DNA from: Pseudosulfitobacter koreensis
GTDB lineage: Bacteria > Pseudomonadota > Alphaproteobacteria > Rhodobacterales > Rhodobacteraceae
Assembly: GCF_024733015.1 (NCBI RefSeq)
Contig: NZ_JANKJG010000010.1
Location: 97,885 to 161,884, forward strand
Reading direction: 5' to 3'
Length of the DNA stretch: 64,000 nucleotides
This document shows positions 47,081 to 56,059 of the stretch, in pieces. Made by a program: the position numbers and the translations under genes. The notes below the pieces were generated by a model. It had not been told where the DNA came from, searched no databases, and worked only from the letters and a program-made list of their open reading frames with translations. Positions within the stretch are counted from its first letter, which is position 1; every line of letters starts with the position of its first letter.

Positions 47081-47851
47081 ATGACAGCCTATGCCACTTT
47101 CCACGATCTCGACGGGGCGTCGGTGTTCATCACCGGCGGCGGGTCCGGGATCGGTGCCGCCCTGACCGAAGGGTTCCTTGCGCAGGGGGCCAGGGTGGCT
47201 TTTGTCCAACGCTCGGACGCCAGCGCCTTCGTCGCCGAAATGGCCGGGAAATACGCACATGCGCCATTGTACCTGCCCTGCGACATAACCGATATTCCGG
47301 CGCTGAAGGATGCGATTGCGCAGGCCGCGCAGGCGCACGGCCCGATCACGCGGCTGGTCAACAACGCGGCGAACGACAACCGTCACAACGTCGCCGATTT
47401 GACCGTCGAAGACTGGGACGCCTACCAGAACGTCAACCTGCGCCCGCATCTGTTCACAGCCCAGACCGCAGCCCCGATGATGAAGGCGGCAGGATACGGG
47501 TCGATCGTCAACTTTTCCTCTATCTCATACATGCTCGGGATGGCGGGGATGGCCGGGTATGTAACGGCCAAGGCCGCGATCACCGGGCTGACACGGGCGC
47601 TGGCGCGCGAGTTGGGGCCGGATCAGATCCGCGTCAACGCGGTGATGCCCGGTTGGGTTCTGACGCAGCGGCAGATGGATCTGTGGGCCACGCCCGACGT
47701 CCTTGCCGCTCATCTTGACCGGCAGTGCCTGCCGGAACACCTGCAACCGCGCGACATCGTCGATGCGGTGCTGTTCCTGTCGTCGCAGACCAGCCGGATG
47801 ATGACCGGGCAGGCAATGGTCGTCGATGGCGGTGTCGCGGTGTCGGGCTGA
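47081..47851 (+). CDS. SDR-family sugar dehydrogenase (galactose/arabinose type)
   Basis: A 256-residue short-chain dehydrogenase: TGGGSGIG near residue 16, NNAANDNRHN, catalytic Ser in NFSSISYM, and YVTAKAA. From its place at the head of an operon with dgoK, dgoA and a lactonase it most likely oxidises an aldose such as galactose, arabinose or fucose to its lactone. ATG 47081 follows an AGAGGGA ribosome site. Its stop overlaps the next start by one base. Confidence 0.8.
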   Translation: MTAYATFHDLDGASVFITGGGSGIGAALTEGFLAQGARVAFVQRSDASAFVAEMAGKYAHAPLYLPCDITDIPALKDAIAQAAQAHGPITRLVNNAANDNRHNVADLTVEDWDAYQNVNLRPHLFTAQTAAPMMKAAGYGSIVNFSSISYMLGMAGMAGYVTAKAAITGLTRALARELGPDQIRVNAVMPGWVLTQRQMDLWATPDVLAAHLDRQCLPEHLQPRDIVDAVLFLSSQTSRMMTGQAMVVDGGVAVSG

Positions 47852-48753
47852 TGGGGCAGGTGGACTGGATCGCCGTCGATTGGGGCACCACGCACATGCG
47901 CGTCTGGCTGATGTCGCGCGGCGGTGGGATGATCGAGGCGCGCAGCAGCGATCGCGGCATGGGCGCGCTTGCACCCGAAGGATACGAGCCCGCATTGCTG
48001 GCGTTGATTTCGGACGTTCTGGACGATGCCCCGATGCCCGTGGTGATCTGCGGCATGGCCGGAGCACGGCAGGGCTGGGCCGAAGCGCCCTATGCCACGG
48101 TGCCCTGCGCGCCCCCCGATCCGCGACAGGGACGGCGGGTGCAGACAGAGGATGCGAGGTTGCAGGTTATCATCCTGCCCGGTGTCAGCCAGAGCAGCCC
48201 TGCCGACGTGATGCGCGGCGAGGAAACGCAGATCAAGGGGCTGATTGCGACGCATCCCGGCTTTGACGGTGTGGCCTGCCTGCCCGGCACCCACACCAAA
48301 TGGGCGCATCTCAGCGCGGGCGAAATCGTCAGCTTTCAGACCTTCATGACCGGTGAGATCTTTGCCCTGCTGTCGCAGCAATCGGTGCTGCGTCATTCGG
48401 TGGCGTTGAACGGCTGGGACGATGACGCCTTCAAGACGGCGGTGGACGAGGCGATGAGCAGGCCGCAGGCGGTTGCCGCCAAGCTTTTCGGCCTGCGTGC
48501 CGCAGCCTTGCTGGGCGGGCTTGGCGAAGTCGAGGCGCGCGCGCGTCTGTCGGGGCTGTTGATCGGCATCGAACTGGCCGCCGCGCGCCCTTATTGGCTG
48601 GGCCAGCAGGTCGCGCTGATCGGGGCGGCGTACTCTGCCGACGCCTACGAGGTCGCATTGTCCGCCCAAGGCGTGCCGGTGCTGCGCCAGAATCCTACAG
48701 ACATGACACTTGCAGGGCTTAGCGCCGCATATTCGGAACTGGAGCACTCATGA
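47851..48753 (+). CDS. dgoK: 2-dehydro-3-deoxygalactonokinase
   Basis: A 300-residue kinase with the ASKHA-type opening [14 protein letters not shown] and the family motifs [19 protein letters not shown] and [10 protein letters not shown]. It phosphorylates 2-keto-3-deoxygalactonate at C6 in the De Ley-Doudoroff pathway. It overlaps dgoA by four bases. Confidence 0.9.
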   Translation: MGQVDWIAVDWGTTHMRVWLMSRGGGMIEARSSDRGMGALAPEGYEPALLALISDVLDDAPMPVVICGMAGARQGWAEAPYATVPCAPPDPRQGRRVQTEDARLQVIILPGVSQSSPADVMRGEETQIKGLIATHPGFDGVACLPGTHTKWAHLSAGEIVSFQTFMTGEIFALLSQQSVLRHSVALNGWDDDAFKTAVDEAMSRPQAVAAKLFGLRAAALLGGLGEVEARARLSGLLIGIELAAARPYWLGQQVALIGAAYSADAYEVALSAQGVPVLRQNPTDMTLAGLSAAYSELEHS

Positions 48754-49361
48754 CGCGCAATCTGATCGCCATCCTGCGCGGCATCACGCCGCAAGAGGCC
48801 CAGCCGGTGTGCGAAACGCTGATCGCCGCCGGGATCACCCGGATCGAGGTGCCGCTGAACTCGCCCGAGCCTTTTGACAGCATCGCAGCGATGCAGGCTG
48901 AGCACGGGCAGCAGGCTATGATCGGCGCAGGCACGGTCCTGACGGTCGCCGATGTCGAACGACTGGCGGGGATCGGCGCGCAGATGGTCGTGTCGCCCGA
49001 TTGCAATGTCGCGGTGATCGCCGCGACCAAGGATGCGGGCATGGCGTCCTTTCCGGGTTGCGCTACCCCGACCGAATGCTTTGCAGCGCTTGCAGCTGGC
49101 GCGGATGGCATCAAGATTTTTCCGTCGTTCGTGGTGGGCACCAGGGGGCTTGAGGCGATGCGCGCGGTGCTGCCTGCGGACGCCCAGGTCTTTGCCGTGG
49201 GCGGAGTGGGGGCGGACAACTTCGGCGACTGGCTGGCGGCGGGAGCCGATGGATTTGGTATCGGCTCAGCACTCTATTCTCCCGGCATGACCGTGAACGA
49301 TATCCGCAGGCGCGCCGCCGACATTGTTGCGGCCTACGATCTGGCACGAAAGGCAGGCTAA
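48750..49361 (+). CDS. dgoA: 2-dehydro-3-deoxy-6-phosphogalactonate aldolase
   Basis: A 203-residue KDPG/KDPGal aldolase. The Schiff-base Lys is in ADGIKIFPS, the catalytic Glu in [11 protein letters not shown]. It cleaves the product of DgoK to pyruvate and glyceraldehyde-3-phosphate. Presence of dgoK in the same operon supports the galactonate form over KDPG. Confidence 0.9.
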   Translation: MTRNLIAILRGITPQEAQPVCETLIAAGITRIEVPLNSPEPFDSIAAMQAEHGQQAMIGAGTVLTVADVERLAGIGAQMVVSPDCNVAVIAATKDAGMASFPGCATPTECFAALAAGADGIKIFPSFVVGTRGLEAMRAVLPADAQVFAVGGVGADNFGDWLAAGADGFGIGSALYSPGMTVNDIRRRAADIVAAYDLARKAG

Positions 49362-50206
49362 TGGACATATTCAGCGATACCATCTGCGCATTGGGCGAGG
49401 GGCCGCTGTGGCACCCCATGCGCAAGCAACTGTTCTGGTTCGATATCATCGGGAAAAAGCTGCTGACAAAAACCGACGCGGGCGAGCAGGTCTGGTCCTT
49501 CGACGATCATGTCTCGGCAGCGGGTTGGGTTGACGATACGTGCCTGTTGATCGCGTCCGAGCGCGAGCTTTTCACTCTCGACGTCGACACGGGCGCACGC
49601 ACGCATGTGGCCCCGCTGGACGCGGACAATCCGGTGACACGCTCGAACGATGGCCGCGTCGACCCCATAGGCGGGTTCTGGATCGGGACAATGGGCAAGG
49701 GGCAGGAACGCCGCGCGGGCGCAATCTATCGCTATTATCGCGGCGAGGTGCGCAAGCTGATGGGTGACATAACGGTCAGCAATGCGATCTGTTTCAGCCC
49801 CGACGGCACGCTTGCCTATTTCACCGACACGGTCAGGCAGCGGATCATGCGCATCAATCTGGACGCGGACGGGTGGCCCAAGGGCGACGCGAAGGTTTTC
49901 GTGGACCTGCGCGCGGAGGAACTGTTTCCCGATGGTGCCGTGGTCGACGCCGAGGGCAACCTGTGGAACGCGCAGTGGGGCGCAAGCCGCATTGCCTGCT
50001 ATGCGCCCGACGGCCGTTTCCTGCGCGCAGTCACCGTGCCCGCGACGCAATCCTCCTGCCCCAGCTTTGGCGGCGAGGGCTTTCAGACGCTCTACGTGAC
50101 GACGGCGGCGGTGGATATGGACCGCGCGAGCGATCCGAAGGCGGGCATGACTTTCGTTCAGAAGATGGACGTAAAGGGCCAGCCTGAACACCGGGTCATT
50201 CTCTGA
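49361..50206 (+). CDS. SMP-30/gluconolactonase family lactonase
   Basis: A 281-residue six-bladed propeller protein with the SMP-30 motifs LGEGPLWHP at the start, NDGRVDPIGGFWIGTMG and ITVSNAICFSPDG. Likely the sugar lactonase of the operon, opening the lactone made by the dehydrogenase. It overlaps dgoA by one base. The 155-base gap after it shows no clear terminator. Confidence 0.88.
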   Translation: MDIFSDTICALGEGPLWHPMRKQLFWFDIIGKKLLTKTDAGEQVWSFDDHVSAAGWVDDTCLLIASERELFTLDVDTGARTHVAPLDADNPVTRSNDGRVDPIGGFWIGTMGKGQERRAGAIYRYYRGEVRKLMGDITVSNAICFSPDGTLAYFTDTVRQRIMRINLDADGWPKGDAKVFVDLRAEELFPDGAVVDAEGNLWNAQWGASRIACYAPDGRFLRAVTVPATQSSCPSFGGEGFQTLYVTTAAVDMDRASDPKAGMTFVQKMDVKGQPEHRVIL

Positions 50207-50361
50207 GGTTCGAAGGCGCACAAGGAACCCGCCGCCGCGTTGCAGCGTTGTACCATGGGTCCGCACACCAGAAGCGGGCGATGACGGGACGGACCGGCGC
50301 AGGCACTGCGTTTGCCGATCTTGTAAAAATTCCGCGCAAAAGCGGATGAAAAGGCGAAAAA

Positions 50362-51315
50362 ATGCAGGCCACCATGGCGTCAGAACCACAGACCGTTCCG
50401 CAGACCATGCGTGTGCATGTCCTGATGAACCTCAAATCGGGCCGTGGCTCGGAAAAGCCGCAAATTCAGGACCTCGAAGATACCTTTGCCGCCCATGGGA
50501 TCACCGCCGAGATCATCCGGCTGAAGCCCAAGGACGATATTTCGGCGCGCGCGGCGCAACTGGCCCGCGAAGGCGCCGAACTGATCATTGCAGCTGGGGG
50601 GGACGGCACCATCTGCGGCGTCGCCTCCGGGCTGGTCGGAACGGATGCGGCGATGGGCGTTATTCCGTTGGGCACGTTCAACTATTTCGGGCGTTCGCTG
50701 AACATTCCCGAAACCGCCGCCGAGGCCATTGCCGTCATTGCAGCCAACCGCCGCAAGACCATTCCCGTGGGCGTGATCAATGACCGAGTGTTTCTGAACA
50801 ACACAAGCCTGGGCATCTATCCGCAGATCCTGCGGACCCGCGAAACCGTCTATGAACGCTGGGGCCGCAGCCGGATTGCCGCCTATTGGTCGGTGCTCAA
50901 GACCATGATGCGGCTGCCCCGAAGGCTGAAACTGAAGATCACCGTCGACGGAGACACCCGCGAGGTCAAAACCTCGCTTTTGTTCGCGGTCTCAAACGCA
51001 TTCCAGCTGGAGCAGATGGGGCTGGAAGGGATCAAATGCATTGAACAGGGCAAGCTGGCCGTATTGATTGCACCCAATCGCGGTCGGCTCGGTCTGCTGA
51101 AAAACGGTCTGGCGCTGATGCTGGGACGCGCACAGCGCGATCATGACTTTGAACTGCTCTGCGCCGACCGCATGCACATCACCTGCAAACGCAAATCTTT
51201 GCTGGTGGCGCGCGACGGCGAACGCACACGGATTTCCGGCCCCTTTGAGCTGGAAATGCGCCAGGGGGCGCTGACGGTTTTGACCCCGGATGGAGAGGAC
51301 GGGGGTATTCGATGA
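50362..51315 (+). CDS. Diacylglycerol/lipid kinase family protein
   Basis: A 317-residue protein of the YegS/DagK family: NLKSGRGSEKP near residue 26, the catalytic GGDGT motif in IAAGGDGTICGVASG and PLGTFNYFGRS. It probably phosphorylates a lipid such as diacylglycerol. Its stop overlaps the phosphoesterase start by four bases, and a DedA-type membrane protein follows, which suggests a shared role in lipid or envelope turnover. Confidence 0.87.
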   Translation: MQATMASEPQTVPQTMRVHVLMNLKSGRGSEKPQIQDLEDTFAAHGITAEIIRLKPKDDISARAAQLAREGAELIIAAGGDGTICGVASGLVGTDAAMGVIPLGTFNYFGRSLNIPETAAEAIAVIAANRRKTIPVGVINDRVFLNNTSLGIYPQILRTRETVYERWGRSRIAAYWSVLKTMMRLPRRLKLKITVDGDTREVKTSLLFAVSNAFQLEQMGLEGIKCIEQGKLAVLIAPNRGRLGLLKNGLALMLGRAQRDHDFELLCADRMHITCKRKSLLVARDGERTRISGPFELEMRQGALTVLTPDGEDGGIR

Positions 51316-52133
51316 AACGGATCATTCATCTGTCGGACCTGCATTTTGGACGCGACCGCCCTGAACTGATGGCGCCGCTGCTGGAGCGGATCAACGGGCT
51401 GGATGTCGATCTGGTTGCCATTTCGGGCGACCTGACGCAGCGCGCGCGCAACTGGCAGTTCCAGCAGGCGCGCACCTTCATCGACGCCATCGACGCGCCG
51501 ACGCTGGTGGTGCCCGGCAATCACGACACGCCGCTCTATAACTTCTTCGAACGGGTGATCTGGCCCTTTTACCGCTATCGCAAGTGGATCAACCGCGATT
51601 TGCAACCTGTTGTCCACAATGCACAAGCATCGGTGATCGGGGTCAATTCGGTAAACCCCTTGGGCATTCAGCGCGGTTGGTTCAGCCCCCGCGACATTCG
51701 CCGTGTCAGACGCGGATTTCTGGATGCAGCCGACGGGGCGCTGCGGATCGTGGTGGTGCATCACCCGCTCGAGCATCTGCCGGGCGAGCAGAAAAAACTG
51801 ATGCGCGGCGCGCGCACGGCGATAAAGGCGCTGGGCGATGCGGGCGCTGACATCGTGCTTTCGGGCCATCTGCACAGTTGGCGCGCCGAAACATTCGCGC
51901 GCATCGAAGATCATCGTGGCGTTATCCAGATCCACGCGGGCACCGGTCTTTCCAATCGGGTGCGTGGCGAGCCGAACGACTTCAACCTTCTGCATCTGGG
52001 ACCCGACCGCGTCACGGTCGAGCGGTTTGCCGCCGTCGAAAGCACCCGCAGCTTTGATCACCACCTGAAAGTGAGCTTTTCGCGCGAGGCCGATGGCTGG
52101 ACCCAAATCGAAGAGATGACAGAGCAGGAGTAG
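51312..52133 (+). CDS. Metallophosphoesterase (CpdA-like)
   Basis: A 273-residue calcineurin-type phosphoesterase with all metal motifs: SDLHFGRD, SGDLTQRA, GNHDTP, VVHHP and LSGHLHSW. Family members include cAMP phosphodiesterases; the coupling to a lipid kinase leaves open a lipid phosphate substrate. Confidence 0.87.
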   Translation: MKRIIHLSDLHFGRDRPELMAPLLERINGLDVDLVAISGDLTQRARNWQFQQARTFIDAIDAPTLVVPGNHDTPLYNFFERVIWPFYRYRKWINRDLQPVVHNAQASVIGVNSVNPLGIQRGWFSPRDIRRVRRGFLDAADGALRIVVVHHPLEHLPGEQKKLMRGARTAIKALGDAGADIVLSGHLHSWRAETFARIEDHRGVIQIHAGTGLSNRVRGEPNDFNLLHLGPDRVTVERFAAVESTRSFDHHLKVSFSREADGWTQIEEMTEQE

Positions 52134-52136
52134 ACT

Positions 52137-52733
52137 ATGTTCGACTGGATAACCGGTCTGATTTCGCAAACCGGTCTGATCGGAATTTTCCTTCTGATGC
52201 TGGGCGAAAATGTATTCCCGCCAATCCCTTCCGAGGTGATCATGCCCTTGGGCGGCTTTCTGGTCGAGCAGGGCGAGATGACCATGTTCGGCGCCGTGGT
52301 CGCGGGCAGTCTGGGATCACTTTTGGGCACGACGCTGTGGTATTGGGCTGCCGTGCGTCTTGGTGCAGACCGTATCCGGCGGCTGATCGTGAAACATGGG
52401 CGATGGCTGACCCTGTCCGAAACCGACTATGATCGCGCCCTGGGATGGTTCGACCGCCACGGCGACATGGCAATCCTGATCGGGCGGATGATACCGGGGG
52501 TTCGCACATTGATTTCGGTTCCCGCAGGGCTCGCAGGCATGCCGCTTGCGCGGTTTTTGTTCCTGTCGCTGATCGGCAGCGTGCTGTGGGTCTGCCTGCT
52601 GACCGGCGCGGGCTATGCGCTGGGCAGCCAGTTCGAACTGGTGTCCGAATGGCTTAATCCCGTCACCAATATCCTGCTGGGCGGATTGCTGGTGCTCTAT
52701 GTGTACCGGTTGTTCAAGAAAAAGGGCGCGTAA
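52137..52733 (+). CDS. DedA family membrane protein
   Basis: A 198-residue membrane protein with the DedA motifs GENVFPPIPSEVI near residue 22 and GRMIPGVRTLISVPAGLAGM. DedA proteins include polyprenyl and phospholipid flippases. It starts three bases after the phosphoesterase gene and is the last gene before the integrated element. Confidence 0.88.
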   Translation: MFDWITGLISQTGLIGIFLLMLGENVFPPIPSEVIMPLGGFLVEQGEMTMFGAVVAGSLGSLLGTTLWYWAAVRLGADRIRRLIVKHGRWLTLSETDYDRALGWFDRHGDMAILIGRMIPGVRTLISVPAGLAGMPLARFLFLSLIGSVLWVCLLTGAGYALGSQFELVSEWLNPVTNILLGGLLVLYVYRLFKKKGA

Positions 52734-52809
52734 AGCGAGGGTCTGCAAATGTCGCACCCGCATCTTAAAGTGATGCCTGATGATCGGATCGCAAGTCATT
52801 GAAAATAAG

Positions 52810-52862
52810 TGGAGGCGAGTAGGAGAATCGAACTCCTGTACACGGATTTGCAATCCGTTGCG
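52810..52862 (-). other. 3' half of tRNA-Cys (attL-like junction)
   Basis: On the minus strand the anticodon arm with GCA anticodon (52849-52851), variable loop, T-arm, 3' acceptor strand ACTCGCC, T and CCA (ending at 52810) are intact. The sequence upstream of the anticodon arm does not fold into a proper D-arm, and no 7-base strand pairs with the acceptor. This is what remains when an element inserts within a tRNA gene: the host tRNA should be restored at the other end of the element. Confidence 0.8.
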
Positions 52863-52891
52863 TATCGCTTCTAGCAACTGCTAATTATCCA

Positions 52892-52992
52892 ATGTAGCCA
52901 TGAAAATCCTTGCTTAAAAAGGATTATATGCCCTAAGAGTCCGTTGTGGTCACCCAAAAGTTCTAACTGGTGTGGCTACATATTGGCTACAT
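52892..52992. repeat. Three copies of a 9-base motif beside the integrase gene
   Basis: TGGCTACAT occurs at 52973-52981 and 52984-52992 (11-base spacing) and in reverse at 52892-52900. The position between the att junction and the integrase start fits arm-type integrase or excisionase binding sites. Confidence 0.6.
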
Positions 52993-53011
52993 TTCGGGCG
53001 AGGGCAAGCAA

Positions 53012-54274
53012 ATGGACCTTTCAAAGAAAGCGATTGAGGCTGTGCCACACCCGGTGGCGGGGCAAAAATTCGTTTGGTTTGATACGCCAAGGGGCTTTGG
53101 GTTGCGGGTCACCCCGACGACGAAGACGTTCATCTTCGATGCCCGTGTGAACGGAAAGAAGCGCCGTGTGACAATCGGTCGTGTGGATGTGTTTACTGAT
53201 TTGAAGCGGGCGCGGGCTGAAGCGACCCGTCAAGCCGACGCATTCAACCGTGGCGTCGACCCTGCTGCGGAAAAGGTGCGCTTGAAGGAAGCTAGTGTGC
53301 GTGAGCGCGCTGAAGCTCTAACCTTAAAGGATGCGATTAAGAGGTATGCGGATGCACCGAAAAAGAAAGGTAGCGGTTACGGCTCAGGCGTTAAGCTAAA
53401 GAAGGCACGAACCATCCGCGATATTCATACCGTTACCAATCGTCATTTTGGCGACTGGATGGACAAGACGGTTACCTCAATCACGGGTGGAATGGTGAAG
53501 GAGCGTCACGCGGAAATAGCTGTTGATGCAGCTACGCAAGCAAATCTTGCCATGCGCTATCTGCGGGCCGCTCTGAACCATGTGAATGATGAAAGCGAAG
53601 GGGACACACCTCTTATCGTGAGCAACCCTGTAGACCGCCTGAAAAGGCTCAATCAGTGGGCAGATACTAAACCAAAGAAGGGGCGACTTGAGCGTGATGA
53701 CATTCCGGTTTGGGTAAGCGCAGTCCGAACTGAACTTGTGGGTTTGAAGCATGGCGCGGAACATAAGGACGCCTTGCTATTCATCTTGTTGACGGGCGCG
53801 CGTTTAGCTGAAGTGTTTGGCAACGACCAGGATGGCTATCCAGCGCTGCGCTGGTCGGACGTTGATCTAAAGCGCAGAACCGTAACATTTCGGGACACAA
53901 AAAATCGAACCGATCATGAAACTGCACTCGGAACAGAACTGACGAAAACCCTTGCGTCTCGCAACGAGGTTTCATCCGGTCACTACGTCTTTGGTGATAA
54001 AGACGACAAAGTTTCAAGCGATCTTCGCACGGCATTTGCGCGTATCCAGCAGGCCAGTGGGTTGCGCGTGACGGCGCACGATTTACGCCGCACATTCGCA
54101 GCCGTAGCGAACACTTTAGACATCTCCGCATATAAGTTGAAAAGGCTGTTGAACCATATCAGTGGGAACACCAGCGATGTAACGGCAGGCTACATTGGTG
54201 AAATCACAACCGATGATTTGCGCGAACCCATGCAAAGGATTGAAGATTTTATGTTGCGGGCGGTTAAGGCGTGA
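53012..54274 (+). CDS. Tyrosine-type site-specific integrase
   Basis: A 420-residue integrase. The N-terminal arm-binding domain of the DUF4102 type spans about residues 1-90 (WFDTPRGFGLRVTPTTKTF), a SAM-like core-binding domain follows, and the catalytic domain shows Arg264 (LTGARLAEV), His356-x-x-Arg359 (HDLRRTFA), His382 and the nucleophile Tyr394. ATG 53012 is preceded by GAGGGC; an upstream in-frame GTG at 52970 would run through the repeat motifs. It integrates the element at tRNA-Cys. The next gene overlaps it by four bases. Confidence 0.93.
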   Translation: MDLSKKAIEAVPHPVAGQKFVWFDTPRGFGLRVTPTTKTFIFDARVNGKKRRVTIGRVDVFTDLKRARAEATRQADAFNRGVDPAAEKVRLKEASVRERAEALTLKDAIKRYADAPKKKGSGYGSGVKLKKARTIRDIHTVTNRHFGDWMDKTVTSITGGMVKERHAEIAVDAATQANLAMRYLRAALNHVNDESEGDTPLIVSNPVDRLKRLNQWADTKPKKGRLERDDIPVWVSAVRTELVGLKHGAEHKDALLFILLTGARLAEVFGNDQDGYPALRWSDVDLKRRTVTFRDTKNRTDHETALGTELTKTLASRNEVSSGHYVFGDKDDKVSSDLRTAFARIQQASGLRVTAHDLRRTFAAVANTLDISAYKLKRLLNHISGNTSDVTAGYIGEITTDDLREPMQRIEDFMLRAVKA

Positions 54275-54942
54275 ACGCTGTATGTGATACCAGCTTTGCG
54301 CACGCTGTTCGTCGCGCGGCAAAAGGTATCCGTCTATACTCTCGTGCTGATGACTTGGTTGAAGCCGGTCCGTTATGTGCGATCCTCTGCAGTGATGGAG
54401 AACTTGATCAGCATGGATTAGAGCTGATGGCATTGGCGGTCACAGGTAAGTTGCATAGCTCCAAGGCGCAGCGGAAAGGTGAAACCGAGTTTGCCCGTGC
54501 GGTGCGACGTGCTAACGCTGTATGGCGTGCTGGCAAAGCAGAGCATCCATCTGTTGCAGGCGCTTCACTTGCGCACATGCTGCGATCAGGCCAAGCCCCA
54601 TTCGGTTTAGGCGAGCGCCAAGAACTTGCTGAATTGTTTTCACCGAAAAAACCCAACGCCCACAATGCCCGCAAAGGACGACCGCCGATAGGAGCAGGGC
54701 ACTGGCGCGTCAAAACCATAGCCAGAACAGTTCGAAGGCTAAAATGCAAATACGGAAACACCCAAAATTCACATTCCAACGCGGTCGATGCAGTTGTAAA
54801 AAATCCCAAGACTGGAAGGTTGATCCGGCACGTAAACCCTTCGACTGGTGAAAGATTTACTGTCAGCAAGAGGACAGTTGAAAAATATTGGCAGATAACG
54901 GAAAAGCGGAAAATGGCTATTGAGAAGTATCGAAACAATTAG
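54271..54942 (+). CDS. Unknown protein coupled to the integrase
   Basis: A 223-residue basic protein starting with GTG inside the integrase stop codon. No domain is recognised. The middle holds RKGRPPIGAGHW, and the last 40 residues have a Lys/Arg-rich possible DNA-binding part (GERFTVSKRTVEKYWQITEKRK). Tight coupling to the integrase suggests a role in integration, excision or DNA handling. Confidence 0.6.
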   Translation: MNAVCDTSFAHAVRRAAKGIRLYSRADDLVEAGPLCAILCSDGELDQHGLELMALAVTGKLHSSKAQRKGETEFARAVRRANAVWRAGKAEHPSVAGASLAHMLRSGQAPFGLGERQELAELFSPKKPNAHNARKGRPPIGAGHWRVKTIARTVRRLKCKYGNTQNSHSNAVDAVVKNPKTGRLIRHVNPSTGERFTVSKRTVEKYWQITEKRKMAIEKYRNN

Positions 54943-55092
54943 ATTTCTTATAAATGAATAGTTTTGATGGTTTTGACTATATGGTTTGCAGGCCATCATA
55001 TCCCCAATATTTCTTTAGGAGGACAAAACCGTCACCTGATCTTTAACGACTTCAATTTTGCTAACTGAGTAGCATTTTTCTAAAGGTACACC

Positions 55093-55500
55093 ATGCTCGA
55101 ATTCACTCGTTTAGCAGTATTTCTAGTTGCTATTGTACTCGCAGCTTCAATGGCAACTGCGCAATCAAAGATCAAAGAACGCGAATTTCAAGAGCGTTTT
55201 TGCGTTGGAATGAATCTCGAAGTCATCACGGAAGCTGGAACTAAGGCGGATTGTGTGAGTGATGAGTACGCCATTGAGGTTGAAAAGTCTCATAAGTGGG
55301 CAGAAGCAATTGGTCAAGCTCTTCACTATGGAGTTGAGCTTGAACGCCAAGCCGGAATCATTATCGTTTGCGAAGATACAGCGAACTGTCAGGCACATTG
55401 GTATCGTCTAGAAAGCACCATTAAAAATAACTCTCTTCCAATAACTGTCTGGTACTGCATGTTTGGAGACCGACTACTGTCGGAATGCTGGCGGGATTAA
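55093..55500 (+). CDS. Secreted protein of unknown function, possibly nuclease-like
   Basis: A 135-residue protein with a signal peptide (cleavage near SMATAQ, about residue 24). The middle reads KADCVSDEYAIEVEKSHKW followed by AEAIGQALHYG; an Asp, then E-x-E-K and an AxGQ-type helix recall the PD-(D/E)xK nuclease fold. Four Cys may form disulfides. It stands alone with 150 and 232 bases of AT-rich DNA on each side. Cargo of the element; a toxin, defence or uptake function is possible but not shown. Confidence 0.55.
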   Translation: MLEFTRLAVFLVAIVLAASMATAQSKIKEREFQERFCVGMNLEVITEAGTKADCVSDEYAIEVEKSHKWAEAIGQALHYGVELERQAGIIIVCEDTANCQAHWYRLESTIKNNSLPITVWYCMFGDRLLSECWRD

Positions 55501-55615
55501 TGAAGAGAACTGGCAGTTAGAACGGTAGTTATTGGGGCTGCATCGGACAACATATCCGCTGCGGATCGAAATATATATTTTAAAATATCTGATATGTGCC
55601 AGCAACTTCACCAAA

Positions 55616-55632
55616 GTAGCCGCATTGTAGCC
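55616..55632. repeat. Pair of GTAGCC motifs
   Basis: GTAGCC occurs at 55616-55621 and 55627-55632, with the same 11-base spacing as the motif pair beside the integrase, in inverted orientation. It could be a second set of protein binding sites within the element. Confidence 0.35.
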
Positions 55633-55732
55633 TTCATAATGATTTTGACCCCTTTTTTGCGGTCGGGAATGGCTTCTAAGGGCGGCGAACGCTCAATAAG
55701 TTGGCCTTAGGGTTTAACTGAAGGGTTACAGC

Positions 55733-55936
55733 ATGGAACAAAATATTATCTTGCCGTCGATACTCACACAGGCACAAGCTGCCGAGTATCTGGGCGTGTC
55801 AGAGAAGAAGCTTGAACGTGACAGATGGTGTGAGCGCCGTATCCCGTATGTAAAGATGGGGCGTCATGTTCGTTATCGCGCATCGGACCTTGTTGCATAT
55901 GTTGAAAGCAATATTGTTGAAGCCGCAGCACGTTGA
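55733..55936 (+). CDS. AlpA/excisionase-family DNA-binding protein
   Basis: A 67-residue winged helix-turn-helix protein (ILTQAQAAEYLGVSEKKLER, then RIPYVKMGRHVRYRASDLVAYVE), the pattern of AlpA regulators and excisionases. In P4-like elements such proteins regulate integrase and replication genes. The repeats directly after it may be its binding sites. Confidence 0.8.
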   Translation: MEQNIILPSILTQAQAAEYLGVSEKKLERDRWCERRIPYVKMGRHVRYRASDLVAYVESNIVEAAAR

Positions 55937-56021
55937 TTGCGATGGTCGTTCAGATGATTATTGCGAGGGTTGTTCGGGTGAATATTGCAAGAGAATTAAA
56001 TAATAACAGCATATTGCGATT
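55936..56021. repeat. ATTGCGA-type direct repeats
   Basis: Two adjacent 24-base units (55936-55959 and 55960-55983) agree at 18 positions and each starts with ATTGCGA. Partial copies follow: ATTGCAAGAG at 55984 and ATTGCGATT at 56013. They lie between the AlpA-like gene and the structured leader and look like operator or iteron sites. Confidence 0.5.
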
Positions 56022-56059
56022 CATATATCTAATCTGTACAAAGGGTAGGCATGTTATCC

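Noticed and set aside
52810..52885. Functional tRNA-Cys gene
   Set aside because: Only the anticodon arm, T-arm and 3' acceptor strand are proper. The D-arm cannot pair and no 5' acceptor strand matches, so I call it a tRNA fragment at an integration junction.
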